The notes below the pieces were generated by a model, which was not told the DNA's origin, searched no databases, and was given only the letters and a program-made list of their open reading frames with translations. A DNA stretch of 64,000 nucleotides from Phragmites australis (Eukaryota > Streptophyta > Magnoliopsida > Poales > Poaceae), in NCBI RefSeq assembly GCF_958298935.1, contig NC_084930.1:21426001-21490000 (forward strand). Reading direction: 5' to 3'. Positions 33,170 through 44,976 of the stretch are shown here, in pieces (position 1 is the first letter of the stretch; every line of letters begins with the position of its first letter). The translations under genes were made by a program, and so were the position numbers.

Positions 33170-33860
33170 TCATGTTTGTATGCAGCAAGATTGGGGCATG
33201 GTCTGAACAGTCCGTGGAGAGGCTGCACAACCGGTGATCGGCGATGTCGCCCTACAGTCAAGAGTGATGAAAACATGATCAATGCTCCACGTATATAGCC
33301 GGCCATGGAGGTGGATGTCTTTGAGCTCCAAATCATTGAGGAAACACCAGAAGCAACCCATCAAGTGCCGATGCAGCACGTTGTTGCTTTTGTCTTCAGC
33401 CCTATATATCATGTTGAAATCACCACAAAGCATCCATGGCCCAATGCAACCTTGCCTCAAATCCCGTAGTTCCTGCAGGAAAGCAACCTTCTTATGCTCC
33501 CTTTGAGGTCCGTATACCGAAGTGAGCCACCAAGACGAACCTCCCACCAAGGACACTTTGACAGTAAGCGAGTGAACCTTGACAGTGATATGCGACACTA
33601 CCTCGATATCTATGCACCATGCAATGAGAATCCCACCTTGAGTATTTGTGGCTAGCAAAAAACAATAATCGAAGGTAGTACCTAGCATTCCCAACATGAT
33701 CACATCATCAAATACATTTATCTTTGTCTCCTATAAGCAGAGCAGAGAGACACGCTCATGATCAACGATTCATGAACCGCATCACGATGCGCCCGGGCAT
33801 TGAGTCTCTGGATGTTCAGCACAAGAATGTTTTCACAATTCATGGAACCAACAGTGACCT
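33170..33860 (-). pseudogene. LINE ORF2 endonuclease
   Basis: 177 residues open from 33703 to 33170, with GGILIAWC, WWLTSVYGPQREHKKVAFLQ, LCGDFNMIYRAEDKSN and LHGRLYTWS. These are standard landmarks of the plant L1 apurinic-type endonuclease, which nicks target DNA. The first residues (ILVLNIQRLNAR, about 33835) are in another frame, and the domain end is truncated by a frame change before the final SDHAPI (33230-33170). Confidence 0.85.
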
Positions 33861-34079
33861 ACTACCATCATGACCACAGTCCTCAGGCTGCACCCGCCAG
33901 CACCAAAGGCCCTGGCGTACCTCTTGACATGCCGTTAGGGAAGAGCTCTCGAATTGCCGCTAATAAGAAGCTGACAAAGGCGCATTAAACAATCGCTCAT
34001 ACTCGGCTAATGTAATAGCATCAGAGGCCAAGACTCCAAGGTGATGCGAAAACTCCGTATTAGCACATTCTATGCCTAG

Positions 34080-36850
34080 GTGACCGGATTGGTCACACGT
34101 GACCTCTGTGCTGCCATCCGCTTGCTACGTCGAGGTAGTGACACAACATCGTCGTCCCGTTGAGCGTTTGAACATGGGCGCTGCGGTGGTGGTAGTGTAG
34201 CAAGCATGGGTTGAGGAGGTTCAGCAAGCACCGCACCGATGAAATCAACCACCACAACACTGACTGTTGGATCGGCAACAGCAACCTGGAAAGGTAGAGG
34301 TGACAGCAGAACTCCTATCAAGGTGGAGCGGAGTTGTAAGTAACGGTTGATAGGCGTTGGTGCCTCTAGAGAAAGAACACATTGGGACGCTGGAACCTCT
34401 AGAGGTGGGGAGCTGATACTCGTCAGAACCTCCAGTGAATGGTCGAGCGAGCGTTGGCCCATCCAGTGCAATGTCCACAACTGACAGAAGCGTCAGGCTT
34501 GAAGAAATCCCATCGCCCATTGGGCAGACAATCGAGCCAGGCCCAATGACACATTGGGTTAGCCCAAGTGGTAGGGTAGTGGATGAGGGCGTGGCCACGA
34601 CACGAGAGGAGGTATCAATGTTATCGACCTGTCTACATCGACAGCTAAAAGAAAGCACGGCTATGCAAAGCCTCGTTGATCATGGGGTCCCAGGTCAAAG
34701 GATGCAACATAGCAGAGGACCAAGACAAACTGGACCCAACAACCAAGGTAGCACGCCAATCACGGACATGACGAGCCATGCATTCCAGGACCATGGAGTT
34801 CAAAGTGACTGGAGGTAGCACAATGGTAGCCACAGGAGCATGGCAAAGCAACTCAGGAGCATGGACTGACGCCCGGCGTAAGGTTGACAAAGCGACATCC
34901 TTTTTTGCATTTGCAGGTGGCAGAGGTAGCATCAGGCGTGACGTAGGCCCCACATTGTTCAAACATCCAAAACAAAGTGGGCCCACCAGAGAACATGCCA
35001 GCAACCTCATCGGTGTATGGCCATCCTACCCCAAACTCACCGACAGCCAGGAAGTGACATGCCGAGCACAACCATGAGAGGACAAAGAATCACCACCAGA
35101 GCCATCATGTCCACCACCATCACCGCCATCCCCGAACGAATCTTCGAATCTAGTGCCCTTCTGCCAAGGCTTGGAGCAGCAGCGTTGCTCGAACCCAGGG
35201 TATTCATCACCGTTGCTGTCCTAGTTGTTCAGTGGGGTGCCACTATTTGAGGAATTCGAAGGCAGACTCCAATCATGGAATTCCTTGATGTGGATGGTGA
35301 TCTTGTAGTGGAGGCACAACTGCTTGGAGTAGATAATCTCCCCCGGGCGCAAAAAAAGGCCGCACTCCACATACTCCTCTATGGGCTCCGGTGCGAAGAG
35401 AATTACCTCTACTGGAATGAGGTCAGGGTCGACACACCAAGCAACCACGTGAAAATGACGCAAGTCTTCATTAGCAGTGGTGTACAGAGTGGGCAGGAGG
35501 TTAGAGAATGAAGCGCTGAGAATACGCTCCACCATGGACAAGTGCCTGGCATGTGGTGGTATCCCCTTGAGCTCCAGCAGAACGTGGTACATGAATGATC
35601 CTGCAAATGCCATCGACTAACGCCACCATGGCCGGAAGCTCAGCTGGAACGACGACCCGGCAGGCATAGGGGAGTGAAGCATGAGGTCACACATTGTCGG
35701 GTCATGGAAGATGATCAGAAAGTCCTCTAGGAATCCACGGTGGACGGTTAATGCATCCGCATCAACTTCGTAGGAGTCTGTCTGAAGCGATTGAATCTGA
35801 TCCAGACACACAGGAAGTCTAGTGCCCACTACAAGCACCACTAGGGTGAGAGAGAGGCTGGCCTCCTCCTGGATCACATCCCGAGACCTAGGACTGATGC
35901 AGAAAGAATGGTGGGGCCGACGCTCAAGGGATCCTTGAATGGATGAGGAAGGCGCTAGCGGGGGCCCGACGAGAGGTAACGGGGGTGGTGGATTGGCCGC
36001 GCAGATGGAAGGCATCGAGAAGGATTTTCCTATGGACTGGGACACAGCCGACAGCATGGGGGAGGGCATAGGTGGCTGAAAGGGTGTAAGCGTAGGCGAC
36101 CTTGGTGCTCAGGAGGAAGCTTGCAGAGGTTGAGAGGTAGGGCGACCTGCCAATTGAACCTTGCTTGTAGGGGGTGATGTGAGGCCTGAGTGTTGTGCAC
36201 CCCTAGGCAAAGGCGATGGAGGAGAGCAATGGCTCTTGCAATGTTGAGCTTGGTGACCCTCCTGCCAGCACCTAGCAGCGAGACGGGTTATAGCAAGTCA
36301 CTACGACGTGGTCAGTGGAGAGGCAGTTGAAGCAACGCCCTACCAGGTCAGGTGGCACCGATCTGGATGAAAGATGATGTGGGTGTGGAACCTGGTTCCA
36401 CCATCTGCGTTTCTTCATGGCCAGCTGCCAATCGTCGGAATCTGCGACGGAGCAACATGCATCGGGGCACGCCACTGCTCCGGCTGAAGACACATGGAAG
36501 CCCATAGGTTTTTGGTATCCCATGCCATGTTGAGATTGGACAGTGGTCGGGATGACGACGTCACGTCAGACGCTATGGACAAAGTGGACGAGGGGCTAAA
36601 GAGTAGCTACTCAAGCAACTCCGTGCCAGAGCCAGATCTGAAAGGGGTGGCATAGGGGTTGAGGCTGGACGACCTGGTCGGGGAGGCTGGCACCGGGGGT
36701 AAACATCAGCAGGGCGTGGGTGTGATGGCGACGAGGAGAGTGGCTGCAGGGTCTGCGGAGGGAGCGGTGGCAGAGGGTCCATCTTCCTTCTCTCTTCGGC
36801 AATGGCCTCCTCCAACCAGATTGGAGAACATAGATGATGCGTGGTGCCAA
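34080..36850 (-). pseudogene. LINE ORF1 (CCHC nucleic-acid-binding protein), broken
   Basis: Fragments in shifting frames. A proline-rich N-terminus (36815-36573) is followed by CFNCLSTDHVVVTC (36345-36300), a CX2CX4HX4C zinc knuckle. A second knuckle reading CWQEGHQAQHC appears after a 2-bp frame change near 36278. Downstream are SFSMPSICAANPPPPLPLVG (36069-35617) and a DUF4283-like stretch with HVVAWCVDPDLIPVEV (35613-35221). The last part (34480-34076) is low in motifs. ORF1 proteins bind LINE RNA; this one is not translatable as a whole. Confidence 0.7.
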
Positions 36851-39613
36851 ACCGAATGCTAGCTAGATTCTCATATGATATATTGTCAGATAGGCAACAG
36901 GAGCCGGGTAGTTAGAACTTAGAACAGATGCACAATATTGCATTCAAGTCTTTTAGGGCAACATTAGTTTTCATTTGATATGGCATACACTATCCCAAAA
37001 GGTTACTATCAATACATGTTCTTTAGTCACCCTTTGTGTTAATCTGTTCTTTGTTTCTTTGGCAGTGGACATTAACAAACAACTCATCTCCGTTAGCCTT
37101 TTTAACCCAAGATTGGGTCCAATCAAATTCAAACAAAATCTACAGATTGATTTATATTTTTATGTTTTATGGACAAGTGCTGAATACTCCGACTGCGCTA
37201 TCGGCTATAGACTGAACCAAGTGAGCTCACTGTTTTTCCTCCCTTCGAGACCAGCTTGCCGTGGCAAGTGCTCTGGACACTCTGTGCGGGCAAGCTTTCG
37301 GGGCCCCAGGCAGTACCACCTCCTCGGCATCTACATGCAACGTGCCATGCTTCACCTCACCCAGGTCAGCGTCCCACTCGCCGTCGTCTGGTTCTACACC
37401 GGCCAGATCCTCCTCCTGTTCGGTCAGGACGCGGACATCGCCGCGGAGGCCGGCACCTTTGCGCGGTGGATGATCCTGGCTCTCTTCGCCTACGGCCTCC
37501 TGCAATGCCACGTCTGGTTCCTGCAGACGCAGAACATCGTCATGCCTGTGATGGCGAGCGCCGGCGCCGCCGCGGCGTGCCACCTGCTCGTGTGCTGGCT
37601 GCTGGTCTATGGTGTTGGGATGGGAAGCAAGGGCGCGGCGCTCAGCAACGCCGTCTCCTACTGGATCAATTTGGCGATACTGGCTGTGTACGTCAGGGTG
37701 TCGAGCGCGTGCAAGGAGACCTGGACTGGGTTCACAACGGAGACCTTCCATGATGCACTCAGCTTCTTCAGGCTCGCCGTTCCATCCGCTCTAATGGTGT
37801 GGTGTGATGTTTACAGTTTCTGATGAATTTTCTATTTAGTCGAATGGTATATATGATCAGTGACGAGCATTCTTGTCCTTCTTAGGATCAGTAACGATTC
37901 TTGTTCTTCTGCAACTGATGATGACACTGCGGTTGCAGCTTGGAGATGTGGTCATTTGAGCTCGTTGTGCTCCTTTCAGGCCTTCTTCCCAATCCCAAGC
38001 TGGAGACGTCAGTCCTATACATCAGGTTGTAAATTAAAGTTACTGATTTTTCTAAGGTTTATGCGATGGCTAGTTGCTGAACATATACAAGTGTATCTTT
38101 GACAGCTTCAACACTTCTGCCTTCGTGTGGATGATCTTCTTTGGCCTTGGTTCCGCCATTAGGTAACCTTCTGAACCAAATCCTTGGCTCATGCCGTCCT
38201 GCGTGGATCGGACTATTTCTGCAGTCATGCTCGCTCATTGCCTGTGCTGTTGTTGACTACGAATTCTGCAGCACTCGCGTCTCCAACGAGCTCGGGGCAG
38301 GGCAGCCCCAGGCCGCCAGCCTTGCGATGCGCGTGGTCGTGTTCTTGGCCGTCTCGGAAGGACTGATCGTGGGGCTGATCTTGGTGTGCATGCGTTACAT
38401 CTGGGGGCACGCCTACAGCGACGTGGAGGAGGTCGTGAGACATGTGGCCAAGATGATGCTGGTCATCGCAGTGACCATCTTCTTTGATGGAATCCAGACT
38501 GTTCTCTCAGGTACAGATTTCCCCACACCGGACGCCTACAACTTTCTGCCAATGCATTTCTTTGTAGATGGTATTCACGGTGTCACAAGTGGTATGATAA
38601 GGGCCTATTTAGAACGCATAATTTCGACAGAGAACTGTTCCATTCCCACAGGAATCGGGAAAAAAATAACTCCCACATTACAAACGGGGACTAGGAATAT
38701 TTGCTTTTGATGCAACTGCAGGTGTGGCTAGAGGCTGTGGATGGCAGAAGATTGGTGCTTGCGTTAACCTTGGCGCCTACTACATTGTTGGCATCCCTTC
38801 AGCTCACCTCATAGCTTTCGTCTTGCATGTCGGCGGCATGGTGCGCCTTTTTGTTTCCCTTGGATCCGCATATTTTTCCGTATTTGCAGGTAATGATCTT
38901 CCAATAGTTTTTGACCGGTGTCTTGTGTTGTACCGACAAATAGGGTCTTTGGTTGGGCATCAAACTGTGGGCTCATGGTACAACTCTTGCTACTCGTGAC
39001 TATCACGCTGTGTACCAACTGGGATTACGAGGTACGCGTGCAAAGATCAATTCTAGCTCCGCTCTGCATTTTGATCTCCCTACATTCACGTTGCTAGATA
39101 CTGCACCACATACTTCTGTATTTCAAACTGCAGCTATATTACTATTAGGTACACAAACCTGAAGACCCATATTGAAAACTTTGCTTTACTTGTTATATCA
39201 TTGTAATGCCTGTGATACCACTAATTCATTCACCGATATAATCCGATCTCACCAATTATACGCGTTTTGATTTTTCTTTTGATTAATAAGAGAATTTATA
39301 TGGTTTTGTCTTTTAGAGACAATCCCACACCAGCTATCTAAATTTGCACTTGTATCTAAAGATATGTACGAGTAACTTGTGTTTGAAACTTTGAATTCAC
39401 AGGCAATGAAGGCGAAGGACAGAGTGTACAGTTCTTATCTCCCTACAGATTTCGGAACAGGAAGTAAACGATCCAGGAAACTGCACACCCTTGGCAATGT
39501 ACCAGTATAAATCAGGATTAGCACTTGTCATTTGAAGCTGGATGCATGAGGCTACCTTCAGGACTAGCAGGGGCTAAGGCAAAGATACTTGTGCAGGCTA
39601 CTTGTCTGTATTG

Positions 39614-40527
39614 TGTTAAAAAAATACGTACTTTTAGATTTAATTTAATTCATAGATAAATCACCAACACGAACTGATATATCATCATTATTATGCAGCA
39701 AGAGTATAATCTAGACACAAATATAACGGAACTCACCATGTCTAATATACTTCATAACAGGAACGGCAGAGTAGTACTCAATATGATTAAAATAAGATTA
39801 ATCATAGCAAACATATCAATCAGTAGCGAGCGACGCTGAAGCCCCCGTGATGACTATGCAGAAGGCGACGATTAACAGTTGATGGCGATGAGGAAGCATA
39901 TCACGAGCTGTTGCGCAGAGCGTTTCTTAAAAATCTTATTCGTCCTCTCCCAGTGTAGGATCCCAAGAGTGACGGGTTCTACAGACCTGCTCTCCCGTTC
40001 GTCGATGCAAGTCAACACAGCGGGATGGAGCATATCGACTACATGTGGCGGCGTAACAGAGAGAGAGAGAGACAAAACCCTAGAGTGTTGTATTCTTATG
40101 TGGTGACGGCGGCTGATAGGTATATATAGAGAGAACCAATCCGCGCAAACATGCCATGATTGATTTATATATATATATATATAACTATGTTAACCATTTT
40201 CGCACATAGCAAAAGAATAAAACTGTAAAAGAAGACCGCACCTGTACAAGCAACTGGACTTGATTTCAGCAGATCATTCGTTCGCTCGCGCCCTTTGCCC
40301 TGGCCCCGCCCGACGAGGCGAGGTGAGCTAGCGCGCGCGTGTGTTCTCATAGTTCTCTCATCCATACATGCTAGATGGGTTTAGGAGACAACTCCTTTAA
40401 GTTGACCTACCTCTACCTTCACTAGTAAGATGAGACTAAACAACTGCAACCTCCTCTCTCATGTGGAGCCTTTTACTTTTATTTGGAATTACATAAATAT
40501 ATTGGGATAAGCCCATATATTCAAACA
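39614..40527 (-). repeat. 3' LTR of Copia 2
   Basis: 914 bp aligned along its length with 50371-51248, e.g. TTAAAATAAGATTAATCATAGC and GCCCTTTGCCCTGGCCC in both. The minus strand starts TGTTTGAATATATGGGC. It is clearly diverged from the other copy, so this insertion is much older than the element nested in it. A TATATATA run lies near 40120. Confidence 0.87.
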
Positions 40528-40538
40528 ATCCCCCACCA
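40528..40538 (-). other. Polypurine tract of Copia 2
   Basis: The minus strand reads TGGTGGGGGAT directly before the LTR start TGTTTG. Confidence 0.65.
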
Positions 40539-41151
40539 GATCTCAAAGTCCCAAATGATTTGCCTATTCCCAATGCTATTTGATATACCAGTGTTTTGAT
40601 GGAGACCTGTTTGGGTTGAATATCAACCTAGAGCATTAAGCTACACTCATTTACAACTTGGACAGTTGATTATGCCTTGAACTACAAGTTTTATGCAAAC
40701 AAGTTCTACTTAAAGTCATAACTGGTACTTATGTGCCAGTAGGCTACCCATCGGGTAGAGCTTATAAATTGTACTCCTTGTCCTCTTCATGATTTTATTA
40801 GAAATCACCCAAGTCTCATAGACTGTGACCAACAATCAGGCTCATATAGGTGTATTCTTTCAGAAATGCCCTGTAGGATAGCATCTTTGCTAATTAAAGC
40901 TAACAGAACATATTAAGGCAATAGCCAACTTTGCTTACAAATTTTGAAAGTACTGCATCTTCACTTGAGTGGGTTGTGTTGTACTCTCTTTCAGTTAACC
41001 AATAGCTTGTTCTTACCAAGTTCTAATTCATGGGATCTTTGATCATATAGGTCGGGTTACCACTATGGTATAACTTACATAGGTCTCATACCCATCTCCT
41101 TCGATGCATTATCTATCATATTCTGTGATAATCCCTTTGTAAATTGATCTG
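40539..41151 (-). other. Copia 2 non-coding 3' internal region
   Basis: AT-rich, with no open frame of note. It lies between the RNase H end and the polypurine tract. Confidence 0.5.
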
Positions 41152-41369
41152 TCAGTCCTTAGCCATTTGGATATAATAAAATGCTATCACTCCAGAGTTT
41201 CTCAGTTTTTTGACAGATTTCAATCTTCTCTTTACATCTCTTGAGGATTTCATGTTATCCTTAAAAATGTTCACTTTGATAATAATCGTTTGATTATCAT
41301 AGTTCATAAGGATAGCTGGTTTCGGTTTATCAACCAATGGAAAATCCAATAAGAGCTCACACAGCTATT
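41152..41369 (-). pseudogene. Copia 2 RNase H, C-terminal part
   Basis: Reads LLLDFPLVDKPKPAILMNYD, then KSSRDVKRRLKSVKKLRNSG, the conserved end of Copia RNase H. It continues the frame broken off at 49033, after the CRM-like insertion is removed. Confidence 0.85.
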
Positions 41370-41374
41370 CTGCC
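41370..41374. repeat. Target site duplication of the CRM-like element, left
   Basis: CTGCC, matched by CTGCC at 49028-49032. Confidence 0.85.
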
Positions 41375-42292
41375 TAATATGAACAAGGGTTCCCGATCTT
41401 CCGAAAGGTTCTGGTAACTCTCGATTTGGTGGAAACGAGACACAAGTCGATCCGGCTTCCGAACAACACGATCCGAAACCCCGCAATCGCAGCACCACGT
41501 CTCCTCTGGTTATCAACCGGCGTTGCACGGTTGACCTCGCCAAGAAGGCTAAAATCCTTGCCTGCGAATCGAAGAACACAAGCAAGAACAAGGAAGAATG
41601 CAACCAAATTGCAGATGAATGATTAATCTCACGAGTTGGGGTCTCACAAACCGACGAAACGGCGAAACTGTTCTTGACAGAATAATCTAAGCAAAACCTA
41701 ACCCTAATTAGAGTGGCGGCTACTGTATATAAAGGACTAGGGTCGGCCAAGGACCCCTGGATGTGTCCCTAATGGACTCCAACACGATACATGGCCCAAC
41801 GGACCAAAAACGGTGACGCAGCACCGGGACAGATTCTGGACACTGACTTGTTTCGACGTTTCCCGTTGACTCAGAAGGAATTTGGACCTCAAACTAACGC
41901 CATTGGTTTCCTTATGAAATTATCTTTCCAACCATATGTGAATCGTCGAAAACGGAGTCCGGATGCGTCCTGGACGTCCGTTTTACTGCTCGCTGGTCCT
42001 GGAGGTCGAGGCTGATTCGGACTCGAGTTGGACTGGACCTCCTGCTGTTGTTGGACGTCCTAGCTGCTCCTCCACGCCTCCAAGCCTTCCTCTATGTGTC
42101 TCCTTGTCCTCTCTATGATTCCTAACCAACACATAATCATTAGGTAGTAATCTATTCTCAAAATTATATAAAGAGTTGTTTAGGAACGAGCTCACCTCTA
42201 AATTTAATTGTAGTGCGCGAGCTCTTGTGATTGGACCTTGAAAGTTCAATGGAGGATCATTGTATGTATCCGAGGGAGTGATGTCCTCATCA
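41375..42292 (-). repeat. 3' LTR of the CRM-like element
   Basis: 918 bp, plus-strand TAATATGAACAAG to CCTCATCA. It is almost identical to 48110-49027. It contains the last about 310 bp of the pol frame. Confidence 0.93.
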
Positions 42293-44973
42293 TCCTCCCC
42301 CTCTTGAATTGGAGTCGTCCTCGACTCAAGCTCATCATCGGCTCCCAAGTAAGATTTCAAATCTGCAATGTTAAAAGAAGGACTAACCCCGAACTCGGGT
42401 GGCAACTCAAGTTTATATGCATTATCATTTATTTTCTCAATTATCTTATAAGGACCAGCAGCTCTTGGCATTAATTTAGACTTACGCAGCTCTGGAAACC
42501 TATCTTTTCTTAAATGTAACCACACTAAATCACCTGGTTCAAGTTTGACTTCTTTCCTACCTTCACTACCAGCAATTCTATACTTTTCATTCATCTTTTC
42601 GATATTTATTTTAGTTGTTTCATGCAACTTACGAATAAAATCAGCACGTGCACTAGCATCACTATGTGTTCTTTCAGTGGTAGGTAAAGGCAAAAGATCA
42701 ATAGGAGCACGAGGGGTAAAACCATACACTACCTGAAAAGGACTTACCTTGGTGGTAGAATGTGTTACCCGATTATAAGCAAACTCCACGTGGGGCAAAT
42801 ATTCTTCCCACATCTTCAAATTTTTCTTCAAAATAGCTCTCAACATGGTACCCAAAGTGCGGTTCACTACCTCCGTTTGGCCATCAGTTTGTGGGTGGCA
42901 AGTAGTAGAAAACAATAGTTTTGTACCCAACTTATTCCATAGAGTGCGCCAAAAGTGACTCAAAAATTTAGCATCGCGATCTGAAACAATAGTAGAAGGC
43001 ATACCATGCAAGCGAACAATCTCTTTGAAAAAGAGGTCAGCAATATAAACGGCATCATCACTTTTATGACAAGGTATAAAATGTGCCATCTTCAAAAAAC
43101 GATCCACAACAACAAAAATGCTATCCCTCCCTCTCTTAGTCCTAGGCAATCCCAAAACAAAGTCCATCGAAATATCTGCCCAAGGAATAGAAGGAACAGG
43201 AAGAGGCATATACAAACCATGTGGATTCAAGCGAGACTTAGCCTTTTGACATGTGGTACAGCGTGCCACGAACCGCTCAACATCTCTCCTCATCTTTGGC
43301 CAAAAGAAATGTGTGGCCAACATAGCCTCCGTCTTCTTAGCACCAAAATGTCCCATCAATCCTCCTCCATGTGCTTCCTGCAACAACAAAAGACGAACGG
43401 AACCAACTGGAATGCATAGACGGTTAGCTCTAAACACAAATCCATCATTGATCACAAACTTGTTCCATGTACGTCCCTCTTTACAGTTCAGCAATACATC
43501 TTTAAAATCAGGATCAAGCACATATTGTTCTTTTATTGAGTCAAGTCCAAAAATTCTATAATCAAGTTGGGACAACAAAGCATATCGTCTAGACAAAGCA
43601 TCAGCAATTATATTATCCTTCCCTTTCTTGTGTTTGATAACATAAGGAAAAGATTCAATAAATTCAACCCACTTAGCATGTCTACGATTCAGATTATTTT
43701 GAGAACGAAGATACTTAAGCGATTCATGATCTGAATGTATAACAAATTCTTTAGGCCACAAATAATGACGCCACGTCTCTAAAGAACGTACAAGTGCATA
43801 CAATTCCTTATCATACGTAGAGTAATTAAGAACAGGGCCATGCAATTTTTCGCTAAAGTATGCAACGGGCTTACCTTCTTGCATCAAAACACCTCCAATG
43901 CCAACTCCACTAGCATCACATTCTAGCTCAAAGGTCTTACCAAAATTTGGAAGTTGCAGCAATGGCGCGTGCGTAAGCTTGTCCTTCAAAGTGTCAAAGG
44001 ATTCCTCTTGTGCCTTACCCCAATGGAACACCACACCTTTCTTTGTCAACTCGTGGAAGGGGGCAGCAATGGCGTTGAAATCCTTCACGAAACGACGATA
44101 AAAACCTGCAAGTCCAAGAAAACTTCTCACCTGTTTGATGTTTTGGGGCACCGGCCAACTCTTTATGGCTTCAATTTTCATCTCATCCACCTCAATTCCC
44201 TGTGGAGTAATAACATAGCCAAGAAAAGAGACTCGATCCGTGCAAAAGATGCACTTCTCAAGGTTACAAAATAAACGTGCATCACGTAAAGCATTAAAAA
44301 CAGCACGTAAGTGATCCATATGTTCATCCAAAGACTTGCTATAAATCAATATGTCATCAAAGTAAACCACCACAAATCGTCCAATAAAAGTTCTTAAAAC
44401 CTCATTCATCAAACGCATGAAAGTGCTAGGTGCATTAGTTAAACCAAAAGGCATTACTAACCACTCATATAATCCGAATTTAGTTTTGAAAGCTGTTTTC
44501 CATTCATCTCCAAGTTTCATTCTAATTTGGTGGTAACCACTACGCAAGTCGATCTTTGTAAAAATTACAGAGCCACACAACTCATCAAGCATATCATCAA
44601 GTCTAGGAATAGGATGGCGATATCGAATAGTAATGTTATTGATGGCTCTACAATCAACACACATACGCCAAGTACCATCTTTCTTAGGAACCAAAATCAC
44701 AGGAACAGCACAAGGACTAAGGCTCTCACGTACATACCCGCGGTCCAAAAGCTCTTGGACTTGCCGCTGAATTTCCTTAGTCTCCTCGGGATTGGCTCGA
44801 TACGCAGCACGATTTGGCAATGTTGCTCCCGGGATCAAATCGATTTGATGCTCTATCCCTCTCATAGGTGGCAGTCCCGGGGGTATCTCAGCTGGAAAAA
44901 CATCCTCATACTCCTGCAAAAGGTTAGTGACAGCAGGAGGTATCGAACTAATAACATCATCAAGCGAATACAA
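41983..44973 (-). CDS. pol: CRM-like pol: reverse transcriptase, RNase H, integrase
   Basis: 996 residues, uninterrupted. [39 protein letters not shown] and the catalytic [12 protein letters not shown] (about residues 60-230). RNase [17 protein letters not shown] and [14 protein letters not shown] (about 340-460). Integrase: zinc site [10 protein letters not shown]...CTTCQKAKS, then core acids in [13 protein letters not shown] and [12 protein letters not shown] (about 540-760). [21 protein letters not shown] module and the C-terminal [10 protein letters not shown] tail follow. All catalytic acids are present. There is no ATG at the start: the frame continues from gag-protease after one in-frame TGA at 44979-44977. 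The C-terminus runs through the purine tract into the 3' LTR. Confidence 0.93.
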   Translation of the reverse strand: MYSLDDVISSIPPAVTNLLQEYEDVFPAEIPPGLPPMRGIEHQIDLIPGATLPNRAAYRANPEETKEIQRQVQELLDRGYVRESLSPCAVPVILVPKKDGTWRMCVDCRAINNITIRYRHPIPRLDDMLDELCGSVIFTKIDLRSGYHQIRMKLGDEWKTAFKTKFGLYEWLVMPFGLTNAPSTFMRLMNEVLRTFIGRFVVVYFDDILIYSKSLDEHMDHLRAVFNALRDARLFCNLEKCIFCTDRVSFLGYVITPQGIEVDEMKIEAIKSWPVPQNIKQVRSFLGLAGFYRRFVKDFNAIAAPFHELTKKGVVFHWGKAQEESFDTLKDKLTHAPLLQLPNFGKTFELECDASGVGIGGVLMQEGKPVAYFSEKLHGPVLNYSTYDKELYALVRSLETWRHYLWPKEFVIHSDHESLKYLRSQNNLNRRHAKWVEFIESFPYVIKHKKGKDNIIADALSRRYALLSQLDYRIFGLDSIKEQYVLDPDFKDVLLNCKEGRTWNKFVINDGFVFRANRLCIPVGSVRLLLLQEAHGGGLMGHFGAKKTEAMLATHFFWPKMRRDVERFVARCTTCQKAKSRLNPHGLYMPLPVPSIPWADISMDFVLGLPRTKRGRDSIFVVVDRFLKMAHFIPCHKSDDAVYIADLFFKEIVRLHGMPSTIVSDRDAKFLSHFWRTLWNKLGTKLLFSTTCHPQTDGQTEVVNRTLGTMLRAILKKNLKMWEEYLPHVEFAYNRVTHSTTKVSPFQVVYGFTPRAPIDLLPLPTTERTHSDASARADFIRKLHETTKINIEKMNEKYRIAGSEGRKEVKLEPGDLVWLHLRKDRFPELRKSKLMPRAAGPYKIIEKINDNAYKLELPPEFGVSPSFNIADLKSYLGADDELESRTTPIQEGEDDEDITPSDTYNDPPLNFQGPITRARALQLNLEVSSFLNNSLYNFENRLLPNDYVLVRNHREDKETHRGRLGGVEEQLGRPTTAGGPVQLESESASTSRTSEQ
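42293..42303 (-). other. Polypurine tract of the CRM-like element, inside the pol frame
   Basis: The minus strand reads GAGGGGGAGGA directly before the LTR start TGATGAGG. It is translated within pol as part of QEGEDDEDI. Confidence 0.8.
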
Positions 44974-44976
44974 AAC

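Larger units (their letters stand above)
30116..36860 (-). mobile_element. L1-type LINE in intron 1 of MATE copy B
   Basis: A near full-length non-LTR retrotransposon in antisense to the host gene. The minus-strand order is ORF1 with CCHC knuckles, then ORF2 with an AP-type endonuclease, reverse transcriptase and a C-terminal zinc-binding reverse-transcriptase-associated domain. All ORFs carry stops and shifts, so it is inactive, but the RT box ALLYADDLVIF is intact. The 5' edge lies near 36860 and the 3' edge near 30116. I do not see a clean poly-A or target duplication, so both edges are approximate. Confidence 0.87.
29225..39510 (+). pseudogene. MATE (DETOXIFICATION) transporter copy B, full exon set but disabled
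   Basis: Eight exons of a MATE exporter: 1 (29225-29554), 2 (37255-37801), 3 (37939-38025), 4 (38106-38162), 5 (38272-38510), 6 (38722-38840), 7 (38944-39031), 8 (39403-39510). GT-AG borders are present throughout. Signatures include PLMFGALLQNVIQMIDVMYVG, ALDTLCGQAF, YYTGQILLLFGQDAD-like text (FYTGQILLLFGQD), [20 protein letters not shown] across the exon 2/3 junction, TRVSNELGAG and [19 protein letters not shown]. Lesions: a 2-bp insertion near 37305 (GGGGCCCCAGGCAG where copy C reads AGCGCCAGGCAG); an extra C in exon 7 near 38964; and no in-frame ATG in the expected N-terminus, where GTG stands at 29315 before EASAEEALL. Intron 1 is 7.7 kb because of an L1 insertion. It could be a recent pseudogene; sequencing error at the indels is possible. 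Confidence 0.85.

Noticed and set aside
34435..35250. Plus-strand frames of 99-127 residues
   Set aside because: They lie antisense to LINE ORF1 in GC-rich sequence. The minus-strand fragments carry the recognisable ORF1 motifs.
36975..37254. Upstream extension of the MATE exon 2 frame
   Set aside because: It is intron sequence in a frame that happens to be open; the acceptor AG at 37253-37254 and homology with copy C start the exon at 37255.
37227..37751. 174-residue minus-strand frame opposite MATE exon 2
   Set aside because: Antisense shadow of a GC-rich coding exon.
41304..41750. Open frames in the CRM-like LTR, repeated at 48060-48485
   Set aside because: They appear in both LTRs because the LTRs are duplicates. 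They lie outside the pol frame and lack protein motifs.
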